Shown piece after piece: positions 17,804 to 26,611 of a DNA stretch of 64,000 nucleotides. The stretch spans positions 62,001 through 126,000 of the forward strand of contig CALEAD010000007.1 of the NCBI GenBank assembly GCA_937943625.1, in the 5' to 3' direction. The number at the start of each line of letters is the position of its first letter. Within the stretch, counting starts at the first letter, position 1. The stretch comes from an uncultured Anaerolineae bacterium. Lineage in GTDB: Bacteria; Chloroflexota; Anaerolineae; Promineifilales; Promineifilaceae. Position numbers and translations under genes: made by a program. Under the pieces are notes generated by a model. That model saw nothing but the letters and a program-made list of their open reading frames with translations. It was not told where the DNA came from and did not search any database.

Positions 17804-18514
17804 ATGACTGATCTGCTTTTTCTGACCGATGCCTATATTCAGGAGTTCACGGCCCAGGTGGTAGCGCTGGTGGAGGGGGGCGTGGTGCTGGACCGCACCG
17901 CGTTTTACCCTGGCGGAGGCGGACAGCCCAATGACGTAGGCTGGCTGGCGGCTGGCGAACAGCGTTGGCCGGTAACGGCCGTTAAGAAGGTGGGCGGCCA
18001 GGTAATTCACGTTGTGGCAGGGGATGGGTTGGCAGTGGGAACGGCCGTTACCGGCCACCTGGACTGGACTCGCCGCTACCAACTCATGCGCACACACACC
18101 GCCATGCACATCCTCTGCGGCGTGGTCTGGCGCGACTACGGCGCGCAGGTGACGGGCGGCAACATGGACCCACTGCACGGCCGTATGGACTTTGAGTTTG
18201 AGACCATGCGCCAGGAATTGGTGGCCGAAATTGAGGCAGCCGTCAACCGTGAAGTGGCGGCGGCGCGCGATGTGCGCGTGAAAATCTTGCCCCGCGCCGA
18301 AGCCTTCCAGATTCCTGACCTGATCCGCACCAAGATTAATTTGCTGCCCGAAGGCATCAACGAAGTACGCACGGTGGAGATCGTGGGGCTAGATTTACAG
18401 GCGGATGGCGGCACGCACGTGGCAAACACGCGCGAAGTCGGCCACATGCGCATTGCCGATTATAAGAGCAAAGGCAAAATCAACAAGCGCATCTATGTGG
18501 AGCTAGAGGCATGA
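17804..18514 (+). CDS. alaX: Alanyl-tRNA editing protein AlaX
   Basis: A 236-residue stand-alone homologue of the AlaRS editing domain, which hydrolyses Ser-tRNA(Ala) (and sometimes Gly-tRNA(Ala)). The small N-terminal beta domain contains YPGGGGQPNDVG. The zinc motif is THTAMH near residue 97, and the second metal segment is DGGTHVANT, in which the usual Cys is replaced by Asp as in several AlaX proteins. The length fits the AlaX-M/II type. It is the first gene after a T-box leader, and its stop overlaps the next start (ATGA). Confidence 0.9.
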   Translation: MTDLLFLTDAYIQEFTAQVVALVEGGVVLDRTAFYPGGGGQPNDVGWLAAGEQRWPVTAVKKVGGQVIHVVAGDGLAVGTAVTGHLDWTRRYQLMRTHTAMHILCGVVWRDYGAQVTGGNMDPLHGRMDFEFETMRQELVAEIEAAVNREVAAARDVRVKILPRAEAFQIPDLIRTKINLLPEGINEVRTVEIVGLDLQADGGTHVANTREVGHMRIADYKSKGKINKRIYVELEA

Positions 18515-19245
18515 GCAAAAGCGAGAGATTTTCTCTCGCCGACGCCTCTTCTCCAGCTCTCGCTCTCGCTATGAGATTGATTATCCATGAACAGCCGTTT
18601 GAGCGAATTGTGGCCGCCGGACAGTACCGATATGAGCAAAACGGCCGTGCCACCGGCGCACTGGAGCATTGGCGGCTGACAACCGTGGCTGAACCTTACC
18701 ACTTCCTGCGTGTAGACCTGGACGGCCGCTCCGCCTCTGGCAACAGCTACCTCTATCACCTGACGCTGGGAGAAAACGGCCGTGCCGAACGGCTGCAATA
18801 CCGCTTCTGGGGCAATGGCCTGACTATCAGCGGCAACGTGCTGTTGGAAGCAGAAAGGGTAACGGCAACGCGACAGTTAAACGGCCGTGTGCATGAAGAA
18901 GTCATCACCTTACCAGCCGATTACGTTTTCGCTTTTCCATCCGTCACCGGCCTGGGCTGGCTGGCACGGCAAATGGGAGAACGCGCGTGGGGAACGGCCG
19001 TTTTCCTGGACCCGACCGTAGACCAACCCGAAAGCGCCTTTCAGCTGCTGCTGGCCGACCTGACCCTGGCGCGCAGCGCGGCACTCACCCTGCGCTGGCC
19101 CGGTCAGGCGCGCACCCTGTGGCTGGATGAGCAAGGTTGGCCACTGCGGATGGAGCGAGAGGGGGATGGGTTAACGGCCGTTAGCGTCTGGCACATTCGT
19201 TATGAAAACAGAACTGTAAACCAGGGTTCAGAACATGGATTTTGA
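18511..19245 (+). CDS. Hypothetical protein coupled to alaX
   Basis: A 244-residue protein that I do not recognise. It is rich in beta-strand-like alternating sequence (YRFWGNGLTISGNVLLEAE, LPADYVFAFPS), has no signal peptide or membrane helix, and carries five ACGGCCGT sites in its gene, read as NGR or TAV. Its ATG overlaps the alaX stop (ATGA), so it is probably co-translated under the T-box. An internal ATG at 18571 is a possible shorter start because the first 20 residues are Ser/Ala-rich and repeat-like. A role linked to tRNA quality control is only a guess from position. Confidence 0.7.
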   Translation: MSKSERFSLADASSPALALAMRLIIHEQPFERIVAAGQYRYEQNGRATGALEHWRLTTVAEPYHFLRVDLDGRSASGNSYLYHLTLGENGRAERLQYRFWGNGLTISGNVLLEAERVTATRQLNGRVHEEVITLPADYVFAFPSVTGLGWLARQMGERAWGTAVFLDPTVDQPESAFQLLLADLTLARSAALTLRWPGQARTLWLDEQGWPLRMEREGDGLTAVSVWHIRYENRTVNQGSEHGF

Positions 19246-19391
19246 AGTTTATTGCGACGAAAGCCGCCAGGAATACTTCGCCAACCCCTTTGCCGCAAGT
19301 GGCAAATATGTTTTACCTGGCAGTCTGTGGATCGAAGCGCAGCAACGCTCCATATAAGAACAAAATCAACGCATTACGTGAAAACCGCTGA
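19235..19391 (+). pseudogene. Remnant of a DUF3800-type gene
   Basis: The frame from ATG 19235 reads MDFEVYCDESRQEYF and continues to LPGSLWIEA before a stop at 19355-19357. This is the usual N-terminus of DUF3800 proteins, which carry an RNase H-like YxDES motif. A +1 shift continues with KNKINALRENR to a stop at 19389-19391, again matching the family. The rest of the roughly 250-residue gene is absent. It overlaps the 3' end of the preceding gene by 11 nt. DUF3800 genes are often mobile or defence-associated. Confidence 0.7.
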
Positions 19392-19525
19392 TTAGCATTG
19401 GCTCAGCGGTAGAAGCCTTTGTAGGACCCAAACTAACCCAAATTACAAAGTAGAGGTCACTTAGATCACAAAGCAGATCAATATCCGTGTCAACCGTCAT
19501 TAACAAAACCAAAGTGGAGAAAGGC

Positions 19526-22500
19526 ATGAGTTTTCAAGAAACATCCAACAAACCAGACTTTGTCCAGCTCGAACGCGACATCCTCCAGTTCTGGCGCGAC
19601 ACCGACGCCTTCAACGAGCTGCGCCGCCTGCGCACCCAGACCGAAAAAGAGCACGGCATCTTCAGCTTCATTGACGGCCCCATCACTGCCAACAACCCCA
19701 TGGGCGTGCACCACGCCTGGGGACGCACCTACAAAGACCTCTACCAGCGCTACCAAGCCATGCTGGGCAAAAACCAGCGTTGGCAAAACGGCTTCGACTG
19801 CCAGGGCCTTTGGGTCGAGGTCAACGTGGAAAAGCGGCTCGGCTTCAACAGCAAGCGCGAAATCGAAACCTTCGGCCTGGACAAGTTCACCAACGAGTGC
19901 AAACATCAGGTGCTCAACTACGCCGCTGTGCAGACAGAACAATCGCAGCGCCTGGGCTACTGGATGGATTGGAATAACACGGCCGTTCTGCGCATGTTAC
20001 GCGACAAGCTCCTCGAAGACCCTTACCAGCAAGTCACCATACAAGGCACGCAAGGCCCCGTCACCGGCACAGTTGAGCAAGTCATTGGCCAGTTGGGTAT
20101 GCCCCAGGTAGGTGGCTCCTACTTCACCTTTAGCGATGAAAACAACTACCAGATTTGGGCTTTCCTGCGCAAATGCTTCGACAAAGGCTGGATTTACAAA
20201 GGTACAGACGTAATGCCCTGGTGCGCCCGCTGCGGCACAGGCATCAGCCAACACGAAATCGTCACCGAAGGCTACCAGGAAGTGACCCACGACTCCGTTT
20301 TCGTCCGCTTCCCCCTCACTGCCAAAGCTGACAGCTCTGGAGAGACCCGTCAGGTTTCCAAGAACGAAGCCCTGCTCATCTGGACCACGACCCCCTGGAC
20401 GCTTACCAGCAACGTGGCAGCAGCCGTTGGCCCAGAACTCACCTACGTCAAAGTGCAGGCCGAGGACGGCTGGATTTATTACCTGGCCGAAGGCGCAATG
20501 AAAAACAGCCTGATCGGCAAAAACAGCGAAGTGATCGGCCGTCTCAAGGGCGAAGAAATGCTCGGCTGGGAATATCGCGGCCCCTTCGACGAGCTACCCG
20601 CCGCCCAATCCGCCTTTGCCGAAAAGGGGTATACCCATCGCATCATTCCCTGGAAAGAGGTGGGCGAGGACGAAGGCACGGGCATCGTTCACATTGCTAC
20701 CGGTTGCGGCGCCGAAGACTTTGAGCTGGGCAAGGAGTTTGGCCTACCCGTGATTGCGCCGCTGGACGATAACGGCATCTACCAGGATGGCTTTGCCTGG
20801 CTTACCGGCCAATCGGCGCACGACGTAGCAGAAGCAATCTTTACCAGCTTGCAAGAAAAGGGGCTGTATTACCGCAAACAGCGTTACCTGCACCGCTACC
20901 CCCACTGCTGGCGCTGCGGCAGCGAGCTGGTCTATCGGCTGGTGGATGAGTGGTTCATCAGCATGGGGCCGCTTTATGACAAGTCGCGCGAGGAAGTAAC
21001 GCCGGAAGAGAAAGCGGCCAGCTTCCGCTACCAGATCATGGACTCTGTAGACCAGGCGAACTGGTATCCCAGCTTTGGCTATGACCGGGAAATGGACTGG
21101 CTGCGCAACATGCACGATTGGATGATCAGCAAGAAGCGGTACTACGGCCTGGCGCTACCCATCTACGAATGCGGCGAATGTGGCCACTTTCACGTCGTCG
21201 GCAGCCGCGAAGAGCTAAAAGAGCGCGCGGTAGCAGGCTGGGAAACGTTTGACGGCCATACGCCTCACCGCCCCTTCATTGATGCGGTGAAAATTGCCTG
21301 CCCCAACTGCGGCGCAACGGTGGAACGCATCAAGGATGTGGGCAATCCCTGGCTGGATGCCGGCATCGTCGGCATCAGTACGCTGCATTACAGCACAGAT
21401 CGCGCCTATTGGCAGAAGTGGTACCCGGCTGACTGGATCAGCGAGAGCTTCCCCGGTCAGTTCCGCAACTGGTTCTACAGTCTACTGGCGCAAAGCACGC
21501 TGATGGCCGATGGCGTCGGGCCGTTTAAGAATTTGTTTGGGTACGCCACGTTGCTGGCCGAAGACGGCCGTGAAATGCACAAATCCTGGGGCAACATGAT
21601 CGAATTCAATGAGGCTGCCGACAAAATGGGCGCCGACACCATGCGTTGGCTTTACGCCTCCTGCAAGCCGGAGCAGAACCTGCGCTTTGGCTACCACGTC
21701 GGCGACGAAACCCGCCGCCGTTTCCTCATCCCGCTGTGGAATGTGTACGCCTTTTTTGTCAGCTATGCGCGGCTAGACCAGTGGCAACCACATCCAGATG
21801 CAAGCGCGCAATCCTCAATCCCCGCCCACGCCCAGTTGGACCGCTGGATTGTGGCACGGCTAGACGAGACAACCCTGGCCACGCGCGCCGCACTCGATGC
21901 CTACGACGCGGAAAAGGCGACCCAGGCTTTGGAAGCGTTCCTGGATGATTTGTCCAACTGGTACGTGCGCCGCTCACGCCGCCGCTTCTGGAAGAGCGAA
22001 GCCGACGCAGACAAAAACGCCGCTTACGCCACCCTCTATCACGTGCTGGTGGAATTTGTGAAGCTGCTGGCTCCCTTTGTGCCGTTTGTGACGGAGGCCA
22101 TCTATCAAAATCTGGTGCGCAGCGTCAATGAAGATGCGCCCAAGAGCGTCCATCACTGCCTGTACCCGCAGGCAGACGCGGCCAGGCTGGATCAGGCACT
22201 GCTGGCCAAGATGCGGCTGGCCATTGTCACGGCCGGTTTAGGGCGGGCGGCGCGCGGATCGGCAGACGTGAAGCTGCGCCAGCCGCTGGCCAGGGCGCGC
22301 GTCAACGTAGGCAGCCAGCAAGAGCAGGCTGACCTGGCGGAGTTGGCCGACGTGCTGCGCGAAGAGATTAATGTGAAGGGGATCGAGATCGTAACCGAGG
22401 TGGGCGAGCTGGTGGAGTACAAGGTGTTACCCAATAATCGCAGCCTGGGGCCGCGCTTTGGCAAGCTGTTCCCACAGGTGCGCAGCGCGCTGCTGGCGTT

Positions 22501-22948
22501 AGACCCAGCGCAGGTGGCGCGCACGATTCTGGCCGGCGAACCGGTACTGCTGACGGTGGCGGGTGAGCAGGTGGCCCTGACGGCCGATGACGTGCTGGTG
22601 CAAACGGAAGCGCGAGGCGGCCTGGCCATTGCCAGTGAAAGGGGTGTCACGGTGGCCGTAGACACGCAGCTGACACCGGAATTGGTGCAGGAAGGGTATG
22701 CCCGTGACGCAGTGCGGCTGGTGAATGAGATGCGCAAGCAGGCAGGGCTGCACATTTCTGACCGCATTGAGTTGGCTTATCTGGCCACCGGCAATGTGGC
22801 TGAGGCGTTTGTGAAATTTGCCGACTATATTCAGCAGGAGACGCTGGCAGTGCGGCTAACGGCCGTTCCCCTGGCCGATCCCCTTTACCAGCAAACAAGC
22901 GAAATTGGCGCGCAAGCGGTGACGCTGGCGCTGCGCCTGGCGGCGTAG
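19526..22948 (+). CDS. ileS: Isoleucyl-tRNA synthetase
   Basis: A 1140-residue class I synthetase. The HIGH-equivalent is NNPMGVHHAWGRTYKD, a divergent HHAWG form. The KMSKS-equivalent is MHKSWGN. An editing domain (TTTPWTLTSNVAAAVG) is present and zinc-type Cys pairs occur (CARCGTG, CWRCGSE, CGECGH, CPNCG). The long C-terminal region resembles the eukaryote-like IleRS2 type, often mupirocin-tolerant in known members. ATG 19526 with GAGAAAGG upstream is preferred over a GTG at 19487. It follows a DUF3800 remnant and may belong to the T-box transcript that starts at 17388. Confidence 0.92.
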   Translation: MSFQETSNKPDFVQLERDILQFWRDTDAFNELRRLRTQTEKEHGIFSFIDGPITANNPMGVHHAWGRTYKDLYQRYQAMLGKNQRWQNGFDCQGLWVEVNVEKRLGFNSKREIETFGLDKFTNECKHQVLNYAAVQTEQSQRLGYWMDWNNTAVLRMLRDKLLEDPYQQVTIQGTQGPVTGTVEQVIGQLGMPQVGGSYFTFSDENNYQIWAFLRKCFDKGWIYKGTDVMPWCARCGTGISQHEIVTEGYQEVTHDSVFVRFPLTAKADSSGETRQVSKNEALLIWTTTPWTLTSNVAAAVGPELTYVKVQAEDGWIYYLAEGAMKNSLIGKNSEVIGRLKGEEMLGWEYRGPFDELPAAQSAFAEKGYTHRIIPWKEVGEDEGTGIVHIATGCGAEDFELGKEFGLPVIAPLDDNGIYQDGFAWLTGQSAHDVAEAIFTSLQEKGLYYRKQRYLHRYPHCWRCGSELVYRLVDEWFISMGPLYDKSREEVTPEEKAASFRYQIMDSVDQANWYPSFGYDREMDWLRNMHDWMISKKRYYGLALPIYECGECGHFHVVGSREELKERAVAGWETFDGHTPHRPFIDAVKIACPNCGATVERIKDVGNPWLDAGIVGISTLHYSTDRAYWQKWYPADWISESFPGQFRNWFYSLLAQSTLMADGVGPFKNLFGYATLLAEDGREMHKSWGNMIEFNEAADKMGADTMRWLYASCKPEQNLRFGYHVGDETRRRFLIPLWNVYAFFVSYARLDQWQPHPDASAQSSIPAHAQLDRWIVARLDETTLATRAALDAYDAEKATQALEAFLDDLSNWYVRRSRRRFWKSEADADKNAAYATLYHVLVEFVKLLAPFVPFVTEAIYQNLVRSVNEDAPKSVHHCLYPQADAARLDQALLAKMRLAIVTAGLGRAARGSADVKLRQPLARARVNVGSQQEQADLAELADVLREEINVKGIEIVTEVGELVEYKVLPNNRSLGPRFGKLFPQVRSALLALDPAQVARTILAGEPVLLTVAGEQVALTADDVLVQTEARGGLAIASERGVTVAVDTQLTPELVQEGYARDAVRLVNEMRKQAGLHISDRIELAYLATGNVAEAFVKFADYIQQETLAVRLTAVPLADPLYQQTSEIGAQAVTLALRLAA

Positions 22949-22967
22949 GCCTGCCCCACTGAGTTGG

Positions 22968-23002
22968 GCCGGTATGTGCGTTGCACATACCGGCTTTTTT
23001 TT
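22968..23002 (+). terminator. Rho-independent terminator of ileS
   Basis: A perfect 12-bp stem, GCCGGTATGTGC with GCACATACCGGC, has a 3-nt loop and eight T residues. It lies 20 nt after the ileS stop codon. Confidence 0.95.
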
Positions 23003-23060
23003 GCGCATCTCCCATCTCTTTGTACAATCAAAGCGATTGGCGGGAAGCCCGGAGGAAATG

Positions 23061-24983
23061 ATGCGGCGTTTGACATGGTTTATCTTGTTCATCATGGTAG
23101 CGGGGGTGGCAACGGTCGTTGCCCGACCAACCACCGCGCGCACAACAACCGCTGTAAACATACCCTTCGCCATTGATGCTGCCGCCGACTCTTGTGAATC
23201 AGCCACCCTCATCCCCTCCTTGCCCTGGGGCGACCAGACGCTAAACACCGGCCAGTTCACCGAATCCCCCACCGACCCTGTGCTAGGCTGCATGTGGGGC
23301 AACCCATCACGTCCACAAGGCTACCGCACCGCCTGGTATCGCTTCGTGGCGCCTTACGGCGCCAAGGTCACGGTGGATACCTTTTTCAGCACTTATGATA
23401 CCGTCGTGGCCGTCTACAGCGGCTCCTGCGGCGCGCTGACGCAGTTGGCCTGCAACGACGACCACCAGGGCTTCACCTCGCGCGTGACTGTGCCCGTGCG
23501 CAGGGGCGAAACATACTACATTCAGGTGGCCGACTGGCACTTTGACGTGTATGGCACCAGTCTGAGCGTGTCTGTGCTCATTGAACCAATAGTTTCTAGC
23601 TGGCAATTCCAGGGGAACATGCCCCTGCTACGCAGCCGCCATGCCCTGGTCGCCGTGGGCAAATACCTGTACGTCATTGGCGGCGAAACAGACATGGGCA
23701 TCTCTCCCACGCTCACCAGCAGCTTACAGCGGCTGGACACAGAAACGGGGGAATGGAGCAATTTACAGGCGATGCCGGGCATTGGCTATGCCAACAGCAG
23801 CGCCACAGTTGTGGGCGGTAAAATTTATCTGCCCAGCGGCTTTACCGGCAATACCAGCGCCTATAACGGCACCCACCGAGTTTATGACATTGCCACCGAT
23901 TTCTGGTCTACCAGCACAACCGCGCCCTGGCCAGACGGCCGTCCCCTGGCATGGGGAACGGCCGTTACGCCGCAAGGCCCATTCCCTCCCTTCCCCGGCT
24001 ACTTCTACGTCGGTGGCACACCCGACCAGCCGCCCATCGAAGCCCATTCCAACACCGTGGCCGTGCCCTCCCGCAGCGTGCTGTTTTTCAACACCGCCAA
24101 CAACCTGTGGACTGGCACCCTCATTCCCGAACTTACCGTTGGCCGCTTTGCCCATGCCGCTGCCTGGTTGGGAAACCGGCTCTGTGTGGTGGGGGGCCTG
24201 GGCATCAACGACGCCGGAACCAGCAACATCCTGCTCACCGACGGTGAATGTTATCGTTCTGGCATTGGCTGGCAACCCATTGGCGCGCTCAATGTGCCCC
24301 GCTATAACGCTGGCAGCGCCATTGGCCCAGACGGCCGTTGGTACATCTTTGGCGGTCTAAACGGCGCCAGCGAGCCAGTGGACGTGACCGAAGTGTACAA
24401 CCCGGCTACCAACACCTGGCATGCCATGCCCATCAACTTCTCCCTGGGCGGCACCATTGCCAATCCGGCGCGTGCCTGGCCGCGCGGCGCTTTTGTGGGC
24501 AACAACCTGTGGGTAATGGGCGGCAACATGGGTGGCGCAGTTGGCCCCGTGCTGCCAATGGTGGAAAAGCTCTTTTTACCCAGGCCTACTCTTTTCTTGC
24601 CTCTGGTCATCACGCCCCCCACGCCGCTGCCAAACGACACCCTGACCACCGCAGTGCGCATCTGGCCCAACCAGCCTCAATTCCACACCTTTGACAATAG
24701 CAGCGATTACGCCAACACCTATTTCTTCGACCTGAGCGAAAATCGCACCGTTATTGCGCGCCTTTCTGATATTCCCGTCAGCGGTAATTCGCCAAGCAAT
24801 TACGATCTCTTTTTGTACGACAGCAACAAGGTGTTGCGCGGCAGCAGCCAAAACCCCGGCAATCTGGCAGAAACCATTAGCGTCAACCTGAGCGCCGGGC
24901 GTTACTACCTGCTGGTCAAGCGCATTTATCCGGCTGGCGACCCGGATACCAGCCCATATCGCATTCAGATAGAGCTTCCATAG
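23061..24983 (+). CDS. Secreted Kelch-repeat protein with PPC-like domains
   Basis: A 640-residue exported protein. An N-terminal signal helix (WFILFIMVAGVATVVA) is followed by a PPC-like beta domain (DSCESATLIPSLPWGDQT...LACNDD). A Kelch beta-propeller comes next, with units such as LVAVGKYLYVIGGE, RLCVVGGLGIND, DGRWYIFGGLNGA and NLWVMGGNMGG. A second PPC-type domain ends the protein (NDTLTTAVRIWPN...YYLLVKRI). Such proteins bind ligands or proteins outside the cell and have no catalytic residues. GGAGGAA precedes a double ATG; the second, at 23061, has the better spacing. The sbcD-like gene starts 4 nt after its stop. Confidence 0.85.
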   Translation: MRRLTWFILFIMVAGVATVVARPTTARTTTAVNIPFAIDAAADSCESATLIPSLPWGDQTLNTGQFTESPTDPVLGCMWGNPSRPQGYRTAWYRFVAPYGAKVTVDTFFSTYDTVVAVYSGSCGALTQLACNDDHQGFTSRVTVPVRRGETYYIQVADWHFDVYGTSLSVSVLIEPIVSSWQFQGNMPLLRSRHALVAVGKYLYVIGGETDMGISPTLTSSLQRLDTETGEWSNLQAMPGIGYANSSATVVGGKIYLPSGFTGNTSAYNGTHRVYDIATDFWSTSTTAPWPDGRPLAWGTAVTPQGPFPPFPGYFYVGGTPDQPPIEAHSNTVAVPSRSVLFFNTANNLWTGTLIPELTVGRFAHAAAWLGNRLCVVGGLGINDAGTSNILLTDGECYRSGIGWQPIGALNVPRYNAGSAIGPDGRWYIFGGLNGASEPVDVTEVYNPATNTWHAMPINFSLGGTIANPARAWPRGAFVGNNLWVMGGNMGGAVGPVLPMVEKLFLPRPTLFLPLVITPPTPLPNDTLTTAVRIWPNQPQFHTFDNSSDYANTYFFDLSENRTVIARLSDIPVSGNSPSNYDLFLYDSNKVLRGSSQNPGNLAETISVNLSAGRYYLLVKRIYPAGDPDTSPYRIQIELP

Positions 24984-24987
24984 CGTT

Positions 24988-26238
24988 ATGTCTACTAACA
25001 AGCCGGTACGCATTTTGCACTTTGCCGATGCACACATAGATATTGCCAATTACGGCCGTCATGACCCGCAAACCACTCTGCCCGTACGCGTGCTCGACTT
25101 TCTGCACGCGCTCGATCAAATCATCGAGCGCGCCCTGGAGGAACCGGTAGACCTGGTTTTGTTCGCTGGCGACGCCTACAAAGACCGCAACCCCCAACCT
25201 ACCTTCCAGCGTGAATGGGGCAGGCGCATCATGCGCCTTTCTCAGGCAGGCATCCCCACGCTGCTGCTGGTAGGTAACCACGACATTTCCCCGGCGTCTG
25301 GGCGCGCGCACACGCTACACGAGTTTCACACCCTGGCCGTGCCACACGTGCACGTGGCCGACCGTATTCGTCGTTGGGAGCCGGAAGAGCTGGGTGTGCC
25401 GCTGCAAGTCATCACCGTGCCCTGGGTTTCGCGCAGCCAGCTCATGACCCGCGAGGAGCTGGCCGGTAAATCCCAAGAAGCGGTGCTGGCAGAAATGGAA
25501 GAGCGGGTCACAACCGCAATTGCCCGTCTGGTAGAAACGGCCGATCCCAATCTCCCCCTCATTCTCACTGCGCACGCCAGCGTGCAGGGCGCCAGCTACG
25601 GCAGCGAGCGCGCCGTCATGCTGGGCCAAGAGCTGGTACTCAGCGGCAGCATCATCCATGACCGGCGGCTGGATTACGTCGCCCTGGGGCACATCCACAA
25701 ATATCAATCCCTACACGCACCAGGCGCACATCCGCCAGTCGTTTACTCCGGCTCCATCGAGCGCATTGACTTTGGCGAAGCAAGCGAACGCAAGGGATTT
25801 GTGCTGACCAACGTCAGCAAAGGGCACACCGAATGGACATTCGTGCCCGTGCACACCCGTCCTTTTATAGACCTGAAGCTGGAAACGCGCGATGCAGACA
25901 CCTTTATGGCAGACATTCTGGCACGGCTACCGCCAGAAACGGCCGTACAGAACGCCATCTGCCGTGTACAGCTTACCTACCCGCGTGAGTGGGAGTCGCT
26001 GCTGGATGAAAAGGCAATTACCGATCATTTCCAGAGCACGTTCAGCATTCAACTGCAAAAACACCGCCTGGCGGAAAAGCGCGCCCGCCTGGGAGACACC
26101 CTCAGCGTGGAAAGCCTGACCCCGGCCGAACTGCTCGACACCTATTGGCGCACCATTGGCCTGGAGGAAAGCGAAGTCCAGGCCATGCAAACCCTGGCGC
26201 AAGAGATCCTCGCTGCTGCCAACCTGCCGGAAAGCTAG
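24988..26238 (+). CDS. sbcD: SbcD/Mre11-like metallophosphoesterase
   Basis: A 416-residue calcineurin-like nuclease, probably the catalytic subunit of a DNA double-strand-break or hairpin-processing complex. All phosphoesterase motifs are visible: FADAHID, FAGDAYKD, VGNHD, LTAHASV and GHIHKYQ. The C-terminal part (about residues 290-416) matches the SbcD capping region loosely. No SbcC/Rad50 gene is adjacent in the window, so the partner must be elsewhere. It is only 4 nt from the upstream Kelch gene, with no clear Shine-Dalgarno of its own. Confidence 0.87.
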   Translation: MSTNKPVRILHFADAHIDIANYGRHDPQTTLPVRVLDFLHALDQIIERALEEPVDLVLFAGDAYKDRNPQPTFQREWGRRIMRLSQAGIPTLLLVGNHDISPASGRAHTLHEFHTLAVPHVHVADRIRRWEPEELGVPLQVITVPWVSRSQLMTREELAGKSQEAVLAEMEERVTTAIARLVETADPNLPLILTAHASVQGASYGSERAVMLGQELVLSGSIIHDRRLDYVALGHIHKYQSLHAPGAHPPVVYSGSIERIDFGEASERKGFVLTNVSKGHTEWTFVPVHTRPFIDLKLETRDADTFMADILARLPPETAVQNAICRVQLTYPREWESLLDEKAITDHFQSTFSIQLQKHRLAEKRARLGDTLSVESLTPAELLDTYWRTIGLEESEVQAMQTLAQEILAAANLPES

Positions 26239-26334
26239 CGTGAGAGAATACTTCCTGCCGCTACCTCTCGCTGCTGTGAAAATGACCGCCGACGGCTAGT
26301 TCATTCGTTTATCTGCCCCCTTCGTTGTCTGCGC

Positions 26335-26606
26335 TTTTCATTCGTGGTGTGTGCCCCACGCACGAAGTCTCCCTTAAAATCTCCTCATTTTTTCCCCAAA
26401 ATTCTCTTTAGATAGCTTTTGGTAGAAATCCAACTGTATATTTCTCCGTATCCCCGTCCTTACCAGAAATTTTGCGCGCGGGGCATACCACCACGAATGA
26501 AAATGTAACGCAGGTTACCAAACCTGCACGTACCAACCAGGTTTGTCAACCTGGGCTACACTCACAGGCGGCCGTCGGCGGTCGGCGGTCATTTTCAAGG
26601 GAGGAA
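26335..26606 (+). repeat. Intergenic repeat family B with a remote inverted arm
   Basis: The main copy (26480-26606) runs GGGGCATACCACCACGAATG, CAGGTTACCAAACCTGC, CCAGGTTTGTCAACCTGG, CGGCGGTCATTTTCAAGGG. The GGGAGG at its end is the Shine-Dalgarno of the HMG-CoA reductase gene. An inverted copy of its first 23 nt lies at 26335-26357, so the 115 nt between the arms could form a large loop. This fills most of the 373-bp gap; the AT-rich loop sequence shows no gene. Confidence 0.8.
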
Positions 26607-26611
26607 AAAAC

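Noticed and set aside
19395..19425. tRNA-like D arm (GGCTCAGCGGTAGAAGCC)
   Set aside because: No anticodon arm, T arm or acceptor stem follows, so it is not called as a tRNA gene.
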